Positions 18,152 through 29,500 of a stretch of DNA of 64,000 bases are shown piece by piece. The translations under genes were made by a program, and so were the position numbers. The notes beneath the pieces were generated by a model. It was not told the origin of the DNA. It did not search any database and saw only the letters and a program-made list of their open reading frames with translations. Positions within the stretch are counted from its first letter, which is position 1. Each line of letters begins with the position of its first letter. This DNA is from Cyanidium caldarium (lineage: Eukaryota > Rhodophyta > Bangiophyceae > Cyanidiales > Cyanidiaceae), in assembly GCA_026184775.1 (NCBI GenBank), contig JANCYW010000001.1:186001-250000 (forward strand), written 5' to 3'.

Positions 18152-19858
18152 TCAGGTGGCGGCGGCCGCAAGCAACAGCGGCGCGATGCCGTGCCAAAAA
18201 GCGCGGCAGAAGGCGGCGTCGCTGAAGCGCGCCCGGCATCGTCGTTGTGCGCGTTGTTGCATAGCTTGCAAAACAGACGGCGGCAGGCGAAAGGCGGCAT
18301 CGGCGATGCGCTCCACCAACTCGGCATCGGTGTGGAACAGGAGGCCCAGCGGCTCCGGCGAGTCGCCCCCGTCATGCGCGTTCAAAATGTCGGCGCGCGC
18401 CCCGCCCGAGGCATGGGCCACCACCAGCAGCCCGGCAGCCGCCGCCTCCACGATGCTGATGCCGAAATGCTCATCGCGCATGGTGTGCACGTACACGCCG
18501 TACTCGCCGCTGCGCAGCGCTCGCTCGATGGTCGCGCGCGGCGCATTCACCACGAAATGCACCCGCTCGGCGGTGGGACATTCGGCACGACTGCAGCTCG
18601 CCACGCGGTGTTGGAGCTGCGTGACGCGTGCGCGGTCCACGCCGTTGCGCACCCCGCCAAACATGGTCAGCTGCAAATGCGGCACTTGCTGGCGATATCG
18701 CTCCAGAGCAGTCGCAAACGCATCTGCTTGCAGGGCGTGCCGCTTCTCCGGCCGAAACTGGCCGATGGACATCCACCGCTGGCGCACCGTGTCGCAACTC
18801 AGGTCCGGTAGTGGCGCCGGTGCGGCCGCCTCTTCAAACGGACCGCACGGCGGATACACCACCGACATCGGTCGCTCGCCGGCATCGGCACCGGCCTTGG
18901 GGTCCGCCGACGCCAACCATGCATTTCTCAGCCGAGACGACCAACGACGCCATCGATGGCGCATGTGCGCTTGCGTCCACGACGAGTTCACCATCACCAC
19001 GTCGGTAAACTGGCCACAGCGCTCATACAGTGGCAACAACAGCCACCGATAATACAGCAGGCGCCATCGCTTGCCGAAACGCTGGCGCGACGCTGCCGCC
19101 GCCACTTCCATCTCGCCCGACACCAGCGGATAATGCACATACGCGGCCGTGTAGAGGCGGCCAGCGGTGAATGCCTTGAGGCAGGGCAGCGCGAACGGGA
19201 CGCCCACCGAGTCGATCAACACAGCGGGCATGCCGCCGCCGGAGAGATGCCATCGACGTGAGAGGTTCGCCGACAGTCGGTTCCCGATGGCATACCAGGC
19301 GAGGTTGCGGAGGTGTCGCAAGGCGATCTCAAGCGCCACCACGCCGCCCGCCAGGGTCTGTAGCAACAGCGTCAGCACCGGATATCGTCGCGGCTCCAGC
19401 AGCGGCGTCGTCCACAGTGGGATCAGCTCCACTGCCGACACTGCCGCGGCGAAAGTCTCTTCGCCAAACTGCTGAACGACACACTCCCGAATGTAGGAGG
19501 AGAGATCGGAAGCCGATACCGACTTGCCGTGAGGGCGGTATCGCTGGGTGTACACCACAATTCGTCGCGGAGGCGGCAGGTCAGAGCTGGCGTCGCTCGC
19601 CGCACTCCGCGCACCCTCAAGCGCCTCGTTAGAGGCGCCTACTCCCCGACGCTGTAACAGCGCGTGTACTGCACACCACAAGACCCGCTCGCCGCCACCG
19701 CCGCCGGCGCAAGACGGGTGCAAGAACGCCACCGCGTTCCCATCGCCAGTGTTGGCTAGGATGGCGATCGCCAGCGCCCAGAAAAGAGCGGTGGCCAGTA
19801 CAACCGTAACCGCCCAGAGCATACTGAATACACTAGACGAGTAGATCGACGCTACCAC
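18152..19858 (-). CDS. ALG11: ALG11 alpha-1,2-mannosyltransferase
   Basis: A 568-residue GT4 glycosyltransferase that adds the fourth and fifth mannoses to Man3GlcNAc2-PP-dolichol on the cytosolic face of the ER. It has an N-terminal membrane anchor (SSSVFSMLWAVTVVLATALFW), then FLHPSCAGGGGGERVLWCAV (family: HPyCnAGGGGERVLW), YVHYPLVSGEM (family: YtHYPtIS), VMVNSSWTQAHM, GQFRPEKRHALQ and an EX7E motif in RDEHFGISIVEAAAAG. Length and all blocks fit ALG11. The open frame runs from 19858; Met12 could also start it. Confidence 0.96.
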   Translation of the reverse strand: MVASIYSSSVFSMLWAVTVVLATALFWALAIAILANTGDGNAVAFLHPSCAGGGGGERVLWCAVHALLQRRGVGASNEALEGARSAASDASSDLPPPRRIVVYTQRYRPHGKSVSASDLSSYIRECVVQQFGEETFAAAVSAVELIPLWTTPLLEPRRYPVLTLLLQTLAGGVVALEIALRHLRNLAWYAIGNRLSANLSRRWHLSGGGMPAVLIDSVGVPFALPCLKAFTAGRLYTAAYVHYPLVSGEMEVAAAASRQRFGKRWRLLYYRWLLLPLYERCGQFTDVVMVNSSWTQAHMRHRWRRWSSRLRNAWLASADPKAGADAGERPMSVVYPPCGPFEEAAAPAPLPDLSCDTVRQRWMSIGQFRPEKRHALQADAFATALERYRQQVPHLQLTMFGGVRNGVDRARVTQLQHRVASCSRAECPTAERVHFVVNAPRATIERALRSGEYGVYVHTMRDEHFGISIVEAAAAGLLVVAHASGGARADILNAHDGGDSPEPLGLLFHTDAELVERIADAAFRLPPSVLQAMQQRAQRRCRARFSDAAFCRAFWHGIAPLLLAAAAT

Positions 19859-20093
19859 GAAGAGTCGCTACAGACGCACAAGTCATTGTATGCCCCAGTG
19901 GCGATGAGCACGCCATCCGCCACCCCGACGCTTCCGTCCGGTCGCTCGCGCGAGGTCCTCGCCAGCGATTTGGCGCGCTGCCGAAAGCGCGCGCGCGCGC
20001 GCCAACGGGACATCGTGCTTGCGACGTCTGTCGCCGCCCGCCTCATCGCGCACAGCCTCGACTGTTCCTCTGTTTTCTCTATCACTACAGTGC

Positions 20094-21188
20094 ATGGAGG
20101 TGCAGCCGCTTCCCAGTCGCAAGCGCAAGTTGTCCGATGCGAGTCATGAATCGCTCAACGCGAGCTGCGCGCAGGCCAGCGCTGCGCCCGCCGCGGTGAG
20201 CGATGACGCGCTGGCGGCGTTGCTGGACGGAGACGGATCGGCGCCGCAACGCCGGCAGGCGCGAGTGCCATCGCCGCCGCCGCCTTCGGTGCGGGAGGCG
20301 GCTTTTGTGAATAATACTGCGCGGCGGACGTTGCACGACTTTTTCCGCAAGCCGGCGGTGCAGCGGCGGGCGGGATCGCTGCTCAGCGCCAACGCGGCAA
20401 CCGGCACGGCGTACCGCATGGAGGAGATGTTGCCGAGCGCTTGGCGGAAGGAGCTGTCCCAGCACTTTTCCACGCCCTCATGGCGTTCGCTGTGCGCGTT
20501 TGTGCGCGCCGAGCGCGCCAGCAGCAAACGCATCTACCCGCCCGAGCGGCTCACGTTTCACGCCTTTCAGCGCTGCCACTTCGATGACGTGAAAGTGGTC
20601 ATTATCGGACAGGACCCGTATCACAACGAGGGTCAGGCGCACGGCCTGTGTTTCAGCGTGCCGCGCGGGGTACCACCACCGCCGTCGTTGGTGAACATCT
20701 TCACCGAGCTGGCGGCCGAGTATCCTGCCGACGGCGGCAGCGACAACAGCAGCGTCCCGGAGGCTTTCCGTGTACCACCGCATGGTTGTCTGGAGGCGTG
20801 GGCCGACCAGGGCGTGTTGCTGCTCAACGCGGTGCTCACCGTGGAGGCGCACAAAGCCGGCAGCCACGCCAAACAGGGTGGATGGCAAAAGTTCACCGAC
20901 GAGGTGATTCGGGTGCTCGACGAGCGAAAGCGCGCCGAGCACGGCGGCATCGTGTTCATGCTGTGGGGCAACTATGCCAAGGAGAAGGGCGCCAAAGTGA
21001 ACAGTCAGCGGCATTTGGTGTTGCGCGCGGCGCATCCGAGCCCGATGTCGGCCACGCGCGGCGGTTGGTTCGGTTGCAACCACTTCCGCATGGCCAACGA
21101 CTACCTGAAAGCGCACGGTCGCCAGCCCATCCGGTGGAACGCGCTCACCGAGCCGGCAGCCGCACCGCACGCAGACGCCCACTTTTGA
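20094..21188 (+). CDS. UNG: Uracil-DNA glycosylase, family 1
   Basis: A 364-residue protein from the ATG at 20094 (open to 20019). It excises uracil from DNA to start base-excision repair. Family 1 motifs are complete: GQDPYH with the catalytic Asp (about residues 172-177), the Phe-bearing HGLCFSVPRGVPPPPSL, LLLNAVLTVEAHKAGSH, and the HPSPMSATRGGW leucine-loop region (Met-Ser in place of the usual Leu-Ser). The long N-terminal region is nuclear-type: basic SRKRKL at the start and TLHDFF at about residues 79-84, resembling the PCNA-binding motif of UNG2 (QKTLYSFF). Its 3' coding end is partly duplicated downstream. Confidence 0.95.
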   Translation: MEVQPLPSRKRKLSDASHESLNASCAQASAAPAAVSDDALAALLDGDGSAPQRRQARVPSPPPPSVREAAFVNNTARRTLHDFFRKPAVQRRAGSLLSANAATGTAYRMEEMLPSAWRKELSQHFSTPSWRSLCAFVRAERASSKRIYPPERLTFHAFQRCHFDDVKVVIIGQDPYHNEGQAHGLCFSVPRGVPPPPSLVNIFTELAAEYPADGGSDNSSVPEAFRVPPHGCLEAWADQGVLLLNAVLTVEAHKAGSHAKQGGWQKFTDEVIRVLDERKRAEHGGIVFMLWGNYAKEKGAKVNSQRHLVLRAAHPSPMSATRGGWFGCNHFRMANDYLKAHGRQPIRWNALTEPAAAPHADAHF

Positions 21189-21345
21189 ACCAGTAAAACG
21201 GGAATTTATACACACACTGGCTACGTACCTCAGCACCTGCGGCTCGTGGGGTGGAGTACGCTCACCGATCTGGCAGCCGCACCGCCGGTAGACGCCCACG
21301 TCGGAGCGGGTCACAGACTGGCTGCATACATCACCACAGGCAGCT
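21144..21345 (+). repeat. Diverged tandem duplication of the UNG 3' end
   Basis: The segment beginning CTCACCGAGCCGGCAGCCGC at 21144 (last codons of UNG) recurs at 21261 as CTCACCGATCTGGCAGCCGC, and AGACGCCCA recurs at 21173 and 21290, both 117 bases apart. A further match ACTGGCT (21216 and 21317) shows the unit continues past the stop with a gap. The second copy is untranslated. Confidence 0.8.
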
Positions 21346-21374
21346 CGTCGCTCCCATTCGGAACGCGGCGCCGC

Positions 21375-22763
21375 CTACGATGCTGAGGAGGATGGCGCCG
21401 ATCCATTCCGTCCTCCCGCCACCTCCTGCTCTCTGTTCTGCTCGACCGATCGTCGCTGCATGCAATGCGTCGGATTCTGGTCCATCTCGGTGGCCGGCGT
21501 GGCCACCCGCGGCACGCCGATCACGCGTCCGGGCACACCCACCGCACTGGAATGCGGTGGCAAGTCAGTCGTGAGCAGGGTGCACGCACCGACCATGGCA
21601 CCGCGTCCGATGGTCACGTTGCCCAGAATGGTGGCCCCCGCGCCGATCAGCACTCCATCCTCCACTTTGGGGTGTCGGTCGCCCAGTTTGGTGCCGGTGC
21701 CACCGAGCGTCACGTGATGCAACATACTGACGTTGTTGCCGATACGAGCGGTCTCGCCGATCACCACCCCGGTACCGTGATCCACAAACAGTCCGAAACC
21801 GATCCAGGCCGCCGGATGGATGTCAATCTGCAGCTCCTTGCTGACCTGGCTCTGCAGCGCCAGCGCCAGCGGGTATCGTCGTTGCTGCCACAGCCAATGC
21901 GCCACGCGGTGGGCTTGCAGCGCGTGGAAACCCTTGAAGAACAACAGCGCGTCGATGATGCGGGTGCAGGCGGGATCGCGGTCCGCCACCGCCAGCAGGT
22001 CGAAGCGCATGATGTGGCCGTAGTCGGGCGTCTCGCGCATGGCCTTGCGGAAGATCTCATTGAGGATGGTGCTCGGCAACGTGGGCGACGCAAGTTTGTT
22101 GGCTAGGTGGAACGCCAGCGCCGACTCCAGCGCGGCGTGATTCACCACCGTAGAATACAGAAACGAGGCCAGCAGTTGCTCCTCGGCGGCGGCCATCTGC
22201 GCCTCTTGCCGCACCCGCTCCCATACCAAATCGCGACCGCCACGCCGCCCTCGCTGCTTGTCCTGGCGGCACTCTTCCACAGCGCGCTGCAGAAAGGCCA
22301 CAAAGTCGTCGCCCTCCACCTCTTTGAGTCGGTTCCGCGTCGAGCGGCTGGGCAGCAGCACGCTTTCACTGGTGAACGAGGCGACGGAGGACGCCTCCGT
22401 GGAACCCGCTTGCGCCGATACTCGTAAATTCTGTCGCATCGGCGTTGCGGCTGTCCTCCTCTCGATTCCTTTCCAGCGGCGCGCTGGTGATGCGACCAGG
22501 GGCGTGCGTTCCCGCAGCGGCTGCGCTGCGCGGAACGGGAGGCGAGGCCACCAACAACGGGTGCCGCTGCTGCCGATGGGCACAAAACCCAGTTCGAAAC
22601 GTGTACACTCTCCCACATCGCGCCATTCGGCGCGCCTCGTTCGCGTCATCACTGCCAACGGATTGGCGTCGCGACACAGCACGGGCTTCCGCACGCGAAA
22701 GATGGGTGCTGAAGACGAACCGTTCGAATCGCGAACACCCGACGACGATCGTCGCCGTGACAA
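21375..22763 (-). CDS. Serine O-acetyltransferase
   Basis: Makes O-acetylserine from serine and acetyl-CoA, the entry step of cysteine synthesis. The last ~330 residues match CysE/SERAT: a helical SATase domain (LASFLYSTVVNHAALESALAF, then IFRKAMRETPDYGHIMRFDL), DPACTRIIDALLFFKGFHAL, and the left-handed beta-helix with DIHPAAWIGFGLFVDHGTGV, VIGETARIGNNVSMLHHVTL and GVLIGAGATILGNVTIGRG. The catalytic His/Asp region (VDHGTG) is intact. There is a C-terminal extension of ~40 residues beyond GVPGRVIGVP. The N-terminal leader is long and uncertain; Mets at residues 38 (22652) and 108 (22442) are alternative starts. A plastid or mitochondrial form is likely. Confidence 0.93.
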   Translation of the reverse strand: MSRRRSSSGVRDSNGSSSAPIFRVRKPVLCRDANPLAVMTRTRRAEWRDVGECTRFELGFVPIGSSGTRCWWPRLPFRAAQPLRERTPLVASPARRWKGIERRTAATPMRQNLRVSAQAGSTEASSVASFTSESVLLPSRSTRNRLKEVEGDDFVAFLQRAVEECRQDKQRGRRGGRDLVWERVRQEAQMAAAEEQLLASFLYSTVVNHAALESALAFHLANKLASPTLPSTILNEIFRKAMRETPDYGHIMRFDLLAVADRDPACTRIIDALLFFKGFHALQAHRVAHWLWQQRRYPLALALQSQVSKELQIDIHPAAWIGFGLFVDHGTGVVIGETARIGNNVSMLHHVTLGGTGTKLGDRHPKVEDGVLIGAGATILGNVTIGRGAMVGACTLLTTDLPPHSSAVGVPGRVIGVPRVATPATEMDQNPTHCMQRRSVEQNREQEVAGGRNGSAPSSSAS

Positions 22764-22925
22764 CGTGTGGGCGCCGACGACCGAACATGGAGATGCATCG
22801 CCTTTTGGCGGGCATGGGCGTTCTCCTGAGGAGAGAGAGAGAGAGTCTGCGCCAGACTCTCACCACGTATCCAGAAGCCCTTGCTTTACATGTTACCCAA
22901 TCTCCTCCCCCAATTCTCTCTCCTC

Positions 22926-23682
22926 TCACACCATCACCTCGGCCTCGATTACCGGCTGTAGGGCGAGACGCTCGTTTTCGATGCCCACGTGCACCACCTG
23001 TCCCTCGCGGATCTGACCGCTCAGAATGCCCTTGGCCATGGGCGTCTCCAGCTCGCGCTGCACTGCCCGACGCAGCGGCCGCGCGCCGTACACCGGATCG
23101 TAGCCGACCTCGGCCAGAAAGTCCATCGCCGCCTCGCTCACCTCCAACCGGATACGACGGTCGGCCAGGCGCCCGTTCACCTCCTCCACCTGCATGCGAA
23201 CGATCTCGCGCAAGTGCTGGCGGGTGAGCGCGTGGAAGATGATAAACTCGTCGACACGGTTGAGAAACTCGGGCCGAAACTGCTGCCGCACCGCCTCCAT
23301 CACCGTGCTCCGCATCGCTTCGTACGCCAGCGAGGTGTCGCTTGCGGTCATCGACGACAGGATCAACTGCGAGCCGATGTTGCTGGTCATGATGATCACG
23401 CAGTTGCTGAAATTCACCGTGCGGCCTTGCGAGTCGGTCAGTCGGCCGTCGTCCAACACTTGTAGCAGCACGTTGAACACGTCGGCGTGCGCTTTCTCGA
23501 TCTCGTCGAACAGCAGCACCGAGTACGGCCGGCGGCGCACTTGCTCGGTCAGCTGGCCGGCCTCCTCGTAGCCGACGTAGCCGGGCGGCGCGCCCATCAG
23601 CCGCGACACCGAAAACTTCTCCATGTACTCGCTCATGTCGATGCGGATGAGCGCCTCCTCGCTGTCGAACAGGCGCTCGGCG

Positions 23683-23723
<41 letters not shown>

Positions 23724-24910
23724 GAGGAACATGAACGAGGCGATGGGGCGGCGCGGGTCCGACAGGCCGGCTCGCGAACGCTGTACCGCCTCGGCCACAG
23801 CGCGCACCGCATCGCGCTGTCCGACCACCCGCTTGGAGATGTCCGCGTCGAGGTTCATCAGCTTGGCGCTCTCCGACTCGGTCAGCTTGCTCACCGGGAT
23901 CTTGGTCCAGATCGACACCGTCTGCGCGATGTCGTACTCGGTCACCTGGTCGCGCAGCAGCGGCGGATGCCCCACGCCGTTGTTCGCGTTGTGCTCCAGA
24001 CTCTGCTCGGCGGCGCGCAGCTCTTTCTGGAGTTTGGGCAGCTTGGCGAACTTGAGCTCCGCGGCGCGGTTCAGGTCGTACACCTGCTCGGCGCGCTCGA
24101 TCTCAAACTCGGTCTGCTCGATGTCGGTCTTGAGCGCGCGGATGCTCTCCAGCACCGCCTTCTCTGCGTTCCACTGCTTGTTCAGCTCGCGCTGCCGCTG
24201 GTTCAGTGCCTCCAGCTGCTGATCGAGCTGCTGCTTGCGTTGCTGCGTCTTGGGGTCGGCGTCGCTTTGCAGCGACACCTTCTCCATCTCCAGCTGCAGG
24301 ATCTTGTGATCGAGCTCGTCCAGCTCCTGCGGCTTGCTGGTGATCTCCATTTTCAGGCGCGCCGCCGACTCGTCCACCAAGTCGATGGCCTTGTCCGGCA
24401 GGAAGCGGTCGGTAATGTAACGGTTGGAGAGCGCCGCTGCCGACACCAGCGCCGAGTCGCTGATGCGCACCCCGTGGTGCACTTCGTAGCGCTCTTTGAG
24501 GCCGCGTAAGATGCTAATGGTGTCGACCACCGACGGCTGATCCACCAGCACCAGCTGGAAACGCCGCTCCAGCGCCGCGTCCTTCTCGATGTACTTGCGG
24601 TACTCGTCCAGGGTCGTGGCGCCGATGCAGCGCAGCTCGCCGCGCGCCAACATCGGCTTGAGCAGATTGCCGGCGTCCATGGAGCCCTCGGTGCGGCCGG
24701 CGCCGACCACCGTGTGAATCTCGTCGATGAACATGATGATCTGACCCTTGGCGTCGCTCACCTCCTTCAGCACCGCCTTGAGGCGCTCCTCGAATTCGCC
24801 GCGGTACTTGGCGCCGGCGATGAGCGCACCCATATCCAGCGCGATGATGGTGCGGTCGCGCAACGACTCGGGCACGTCGCCGTTCACAATGCGCTGCGCC
24901 AGGCCCTCGG

Positions 24911-24947
<37 letters not shown>

Positions 24948-25823
24948 CACCGGATTGTTTTTGGTGCGGCGCGACAAGATCTGCATGGTGCGCCGAATCT
25001 CCTCATCGCGACCTATCACCGGGTCCAGCTTGCCCTCGCGAGCCGCTTTGGTCAGGTCGCGCCCGTATTTTTCCAGCACCTCGTAGGTATTCTCCGGCGA
25101 CTTGGAGGTCACGCGCTGCCCACCGCGAACCGTCTGGATGGCCGCCTCCAGCGCCGAGTCCGTCAGCGACAACTCTCGCAGAGGACCGCGACGCAAGCTA
25201 TCCTCGCGCCAGCACGCCAGCAGCAAATGCTCCACCGACACAAAGTCGTCTCCGTACTGCCGTTGCACTCGCGCCGCCATCTCCAGCACCTCCCGCAGCG
25301 AGCGTCCCATCACTTGCGAGGACGTCCCGCCCACAATTTTCGGCCTGGAGTCACAGTGCGAGCGCAGCCGGGACTTGAGCTGTGACGGAGACGCGCCGGC
25401 CTTTTCCAGAACACGCCGCACCAGATCGTCTTCTAGCAGTGACAAGAGCAAAAACTCCGACTCGATGACCTGTTGCTGGTACTCTTTCGCCACGGTGGCC
25501 ACGCGCGCCAGCGCCGCAAAGGCGTTCTCGGTGTAGCGCTCCGGATTCAGCAGCGACGCGTCGCCGCCACTCCCGCCACCGTCCGAGGAAATCATGCGCA
25601 AACGTGCCGAGGGCGTAGTACGCAAAGTTGTCGCCAGCGCTGTCCCCAGAAAGGCGCTGGAGCGCGCCGCCACCGGCTTGCGTGCCCAGCCGTTGCCCGG
25701 CGCTCGCCACGCCGGTCGCCGCGAGGACAAACCCGAGCGACCGCTCGACTGTCGCGCCCCCGCTAGTGCCGGTCGTACCGGCGCCAGCACCCATCCTACC
25801 AAGAATTTTTCGGTCGCAGTCAT
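22926..25823 (-). CDS. CLPB: ClpB/Hsp104-type disaggregase, organellar
   Basis: A 965-residue AAA+ disaggregase that pulls proteins out of aggregates together with Hsp70. It has an N-terminal targeting-like extension (~80 residues, Arg/Ala/Ser-rich), Clp_N repeats (~90-230), AAA-1 with Walker A GEPGVGKT (295-302) and [12 protein letters not shown], the long coiled-coil middle domain that separates ClpB from ClpA/C, and AAA-2 with [14 protein letters not shown] and a C-terminal [17 protein letters not shown]. No ClpP-binding loop is needed for ClpB. Targeting to plastid or mitochondrion is inferred. A perfect four-unit heat-shock element lies ~170 bp upstream of the start. Confidence 0.96.
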
Positions 25824-26517
25824 GTTCCGTCAGCGTTAACCCGATCGACACTGAGAGTGCCACTCTGCTAGAACGCTAGAGCACTGCGAAGAACGAGACG
25901 ATTGCCGACACCGATTCACCCTTCAGCGGTGCAATCACCGCGCGGCGTCGTGCGGGATGATCTCGAGCGATCGGTGGCCATCCCGGTGGATTCCAGAATC
26001 TTCCCGAAGGTCGGCGAGTACCGAGGAGTGCTCAAGCGGGTGACATGCGAACGAGTGCCGAAAGAATGTCCCGGTCGATGAGAATGTTATTGTGGTACCT
26101 AGACGCCAGCCGATGCAGGCAATGCTGCGCAGCGCGGCGAGCAAAACCCAGATTTTCGCGAAAGAAGCAGAGAGATCCGAAAAGAATTCTCGAGTTCTGG
26201 CCACGGATACGTTCGAAAGTTTGGTATAAAGAGGAAAGGCGTGCGCTCGTCAGAAGGTGCTTTTCATCTCCTATCCCAAGTCCCGGCTGCCTCGAAAACC
26301 GCCTTTTCGCCGGAGCACCCGATGCCGCCGAAACGAGCCCAGCGCGCCGACACATCCGCGCCTCAATCGGGCGCCGCACTGAGCGGCCGAACCACGGGTC
26401 GGTAGCGCTCGCTCGACGCCACCGTTTTCGGCGCCCGTCAGGCGTTGCCGAGCAGCCGTCTCCGGCCCTCAACCAGTAGCTTGTGTTATCCTCAGTAGTG
26501 CCACTCTGCGCCGGGCC
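25824..26517. other. Divergent intergenic region, ClpB/topoisomerase
   Basis: About 690 bases between two divergent starts, the largest gap between recognised genes apart from the Fanzor neighbourhood. It holds the heat-shock element of ClpB and a TATA-like GGTATAAAG at about 26221-26229 on the plus strand. No gene is seen. Confidence 0.6.
25991..26008 (-). promoter_or_regulatory. Heat-shock element upstream of ClpB
   Basis: The sequence TTCCAGAATCTTCCCGAA contains four alternating TTC/GAA units with exact 2-base spacers (TTCnnGAAnnTTCnnGAA), the consensus for trimeric heat-shock factor. It sits ~170 bp upstream of the ClpB ATG, a known heat-shock gene, and reads the same in both orientations. 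It could also act on the topoisomerase gene ~510 bp to the right. Confidence 0.85.
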
Positions 26518-29500
26518 ATGAACGGCCCCGTGGCGTTCTGTCTTGGCTCGACAGAGGGCTCGGTGTTGCGCAGAGAGACTGGACGGCGACGGAACGCTCG
26601 CCGGACCATGTCGGGCAGCGCGGTGTCGTTTCTGCAACGAGTGTTTCCGCGGCACTCGGCGGCGTCGCTGGCGCGTAGCGTCTGGAGCGGTGAGCGCCTC
26701 AAAGACCTGCGTAGTGTGGCGCGGGGGTCAGCGCGCACGGCGGACGGCGGCGGCGGCTGGGGGGTGGTGTCCGCGGCTCGAACGCGTGCGTCGCTGGCGG
26801 AGCGCGAGACGCCCGGTGGGAGTGACGGCATACCAGATCTTGGTGGAGCATCTGGCGACGTGGGGCATGAAACGCCGGCTGCCTCTCCTCAATCGCCGGC
26901 AGGTGCCACCGTCGCGCACACCAACGGCAGCGACGGAGCCAGTAAGAAGACGCTGGTGGTGGTGGAGTCGCCGGCCAAGGCGCGCACCATTCAAAAGTTC
27001 CTTCCCCCGCAGTACGCCGTCGACGCCTGCATGGGTCATGTTCGCGATTTGCCGGGGGCCGCCGAGCAGATACCACCGCAGTACAAGTCGCAGCCGTGGG
27101 CGCGCCTCGGCATCCACATCGAGGACGACTTTCGACCGTTGTACGTGGTGCCCACCGCCAAGAAGGCCGTGGTGGATCGACTGCGCCAGCGGCTGGCGGA
27201 ATGCAGTGGCCTCATTTTGGCCACCGATGAGGATCGCGAAGGCGAGGCCATCTCCTGGCACCTGGTGGAACTGCTGCAACCGCAAATGCCGGTGCGACGT
27301 GCGGTATTCCACGAGATCACCGAGGACGCCGTGCGCGAGGCGTTTGCCAACTGCCGCGACATCGACGTGAATCTGGTGAAGGCTCAAGAGGCGCGGCGCA
27401 TTCTGGACCGTCTGGCCGGGTTCACCATGTCGCCGCTGCTGTGGAAGAAGATCAGCCGCGGTCTGTCGGCCGGCCGTGTGCAGTCGGTGGCGCTGGCGAT
27501 GATTGTGGAACGTGAGCTGGCGCGCCTGCGCTTCAAGCCGGCCACATTCTGGGGCGTGCAAGCGGTGTTGGCGCTACCGTCTGCCGCTGGCGCGCCGCCA
27601 ATGCAGTTGAACACCGTTTTGCACAGCGTGCGCGGCGCCCGCATCGCCACCGGGCGCGATTTCGACGACCTCACCGGCCAGCTGAAGCGCCAAAACACCG
27701 ACAAAGTGTTGTGGCTGGACGAGGACAAGGCCCAGTCGCTGGTGTCCCTGGTGCAGTCGCTACCGCCGAATGCCTTTCAGGTCGTTTCGGTGGAGCGGCG
27801 TACCAGCACGCGCGCTGCCCCGCCGCCGTTCATCACATCCACGTTGCAGCAGGAGGCGAGCCGTCGACTGCGCCTCTCCGCCGCCGAGGTGATGCGGGTA
27901 GCACAACGCCTCTACGAAAACGGCCATATCACCTACATGCGCACCGACTCGCCGGTGCTGTCTGCGCAAGCAGTGCAGGCAACGCGCCAGGCGGTTACCG
28001 ACGCTTTCGGCGGCGACCACTTGGCGCCAGAGGGCGGTCGCGCCTGGAAAAAGCCCAAGCGGTCGCAGGAGGCGCACGAAGCCATCCGCCCCACCGGCAA
28101 GTCGTTTGTGCCGCCCGAACGGAGCGGCCTGACCGCCATAGAGCGGCGCCTGTACGAGATGGTGTACTATCGCACGCTGGCCAGCGAGATGGCACCGGCC
28201 AAGGTGAACGTCACCAATTTGGTGGTGGAGGGCCCCGGCGAACTGCAGCTGCGGGCGCGCGGTCGGGAGACGGTGTTCGCCGGCTGGCTGCGGGCGCTCG
28301 GCGTCGACACCGCCGCCGGCGGAACGGAGGGCGGCAAGGGCACCCGGGCGACGGGCGCGGGCACTGCCGATGCGGACGCCGAGAACGGCGACGGCGGCGC
28401 CACCGGCATCTTGCCGCTGGGGGTGGTCGTGCGCGAAGGCGACCGGTTGTCGGCGGTGTCGGCCGCGGCCGAGTCGCACCAGACGCAACCGCCATCGCGC
28501 TTCACCGAGGCGGCGCTGGTGAAAGAGATGGAATCGAACGGCGTCGGCCGACCGAGCACTTACGCGCCCACCATTGAGATGCTGGTGGAGCGCGCGTACG
28601 TCCGCCGAGCCGCCGGCTCGTCCAGCTCGGGCGCCACCCTGGTGCCCACGCTCACGGCGTTTGCGGTTGTGCAGCTGTTGCAGCGACACTTTCCGGATTT
28701 CGTGAACGTCTCCTTCACCTCCGCCATGGAGGAGGCGCTGGACCGCATTGCGCGCGGCGAAGGCGATCGTACCACCTACCTCAGCGAGTACTACAGCGGC
28801 GAACACGGCTTGGCGGCCACGGTGGCGGCCAAGGACAGCAGCATCGATCCGCAGGAGGTGCGTCAAGTGCATCTGCCGGCGTTGGAGGCGAGCGGCACGA
28901 GCGAGCCGGTCAAAGTGTTCGTGGGGCCGTACGGTCCGTACGTCTCCAACGGCAAGCTGGCGTCGCTGCCGAAGCTGATATCCCCCGACGAGGTGACGCC
29001 GGAGCGGGTGCAACGGCTGTTGGCGTTGCAGGCGGCCGACGGCGTTCTGGGGCACGATCCGCAGAGCGGTCGCCCGGTGCTGCTCAAGTTTGGTCGTTAC
29101 GGGCCGTACGTGGAACTGGGCGGCGAGGCATCAGTGGGAGCTGCTAACGGCGGCGATGTGCCCGCCGAGGCGGATATGGCGGAAGAGGCGGACGGTAACG
29201 CCCGCGCGGACATCCAGACGCGCACCCGCGTGTCGGTGCCGAAAGGGATGGACGTCACCCGCGTCGACCTGGCGCTGGCGCTGCGTCTGCTGTCGTTGCC
29301 GCGCGTGGTCGGCACGCATCCGGAGACTGAAGAGCCGATCGTGGCCGGTTATAGTCGCTGGGGTTCGTACTTGCAGTACCGCGGCGCGTACACTCGGCTG
29401 CGGGACGCGCCCGGCGGCACTCTGCGCGCGCTGGATATTGGACTGGACGAGGCGGTGCAGCTGCTGGCGGAGCGCAAAGTGGGCGAGGCCACGGGCGACG

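Noticed and set aside
22716-22742. GTTCGAATC near 22730, a T-loop-like string
   Set aside because: No pairing T-stem or cloverleaf around it, and it lies in the serine acetyltransferase leader.
23487-24509. Long plus-strand ORF (340 residues, Leu/His-rich)
   Set aside because: Antisense shadow of the ClpB middle domain.
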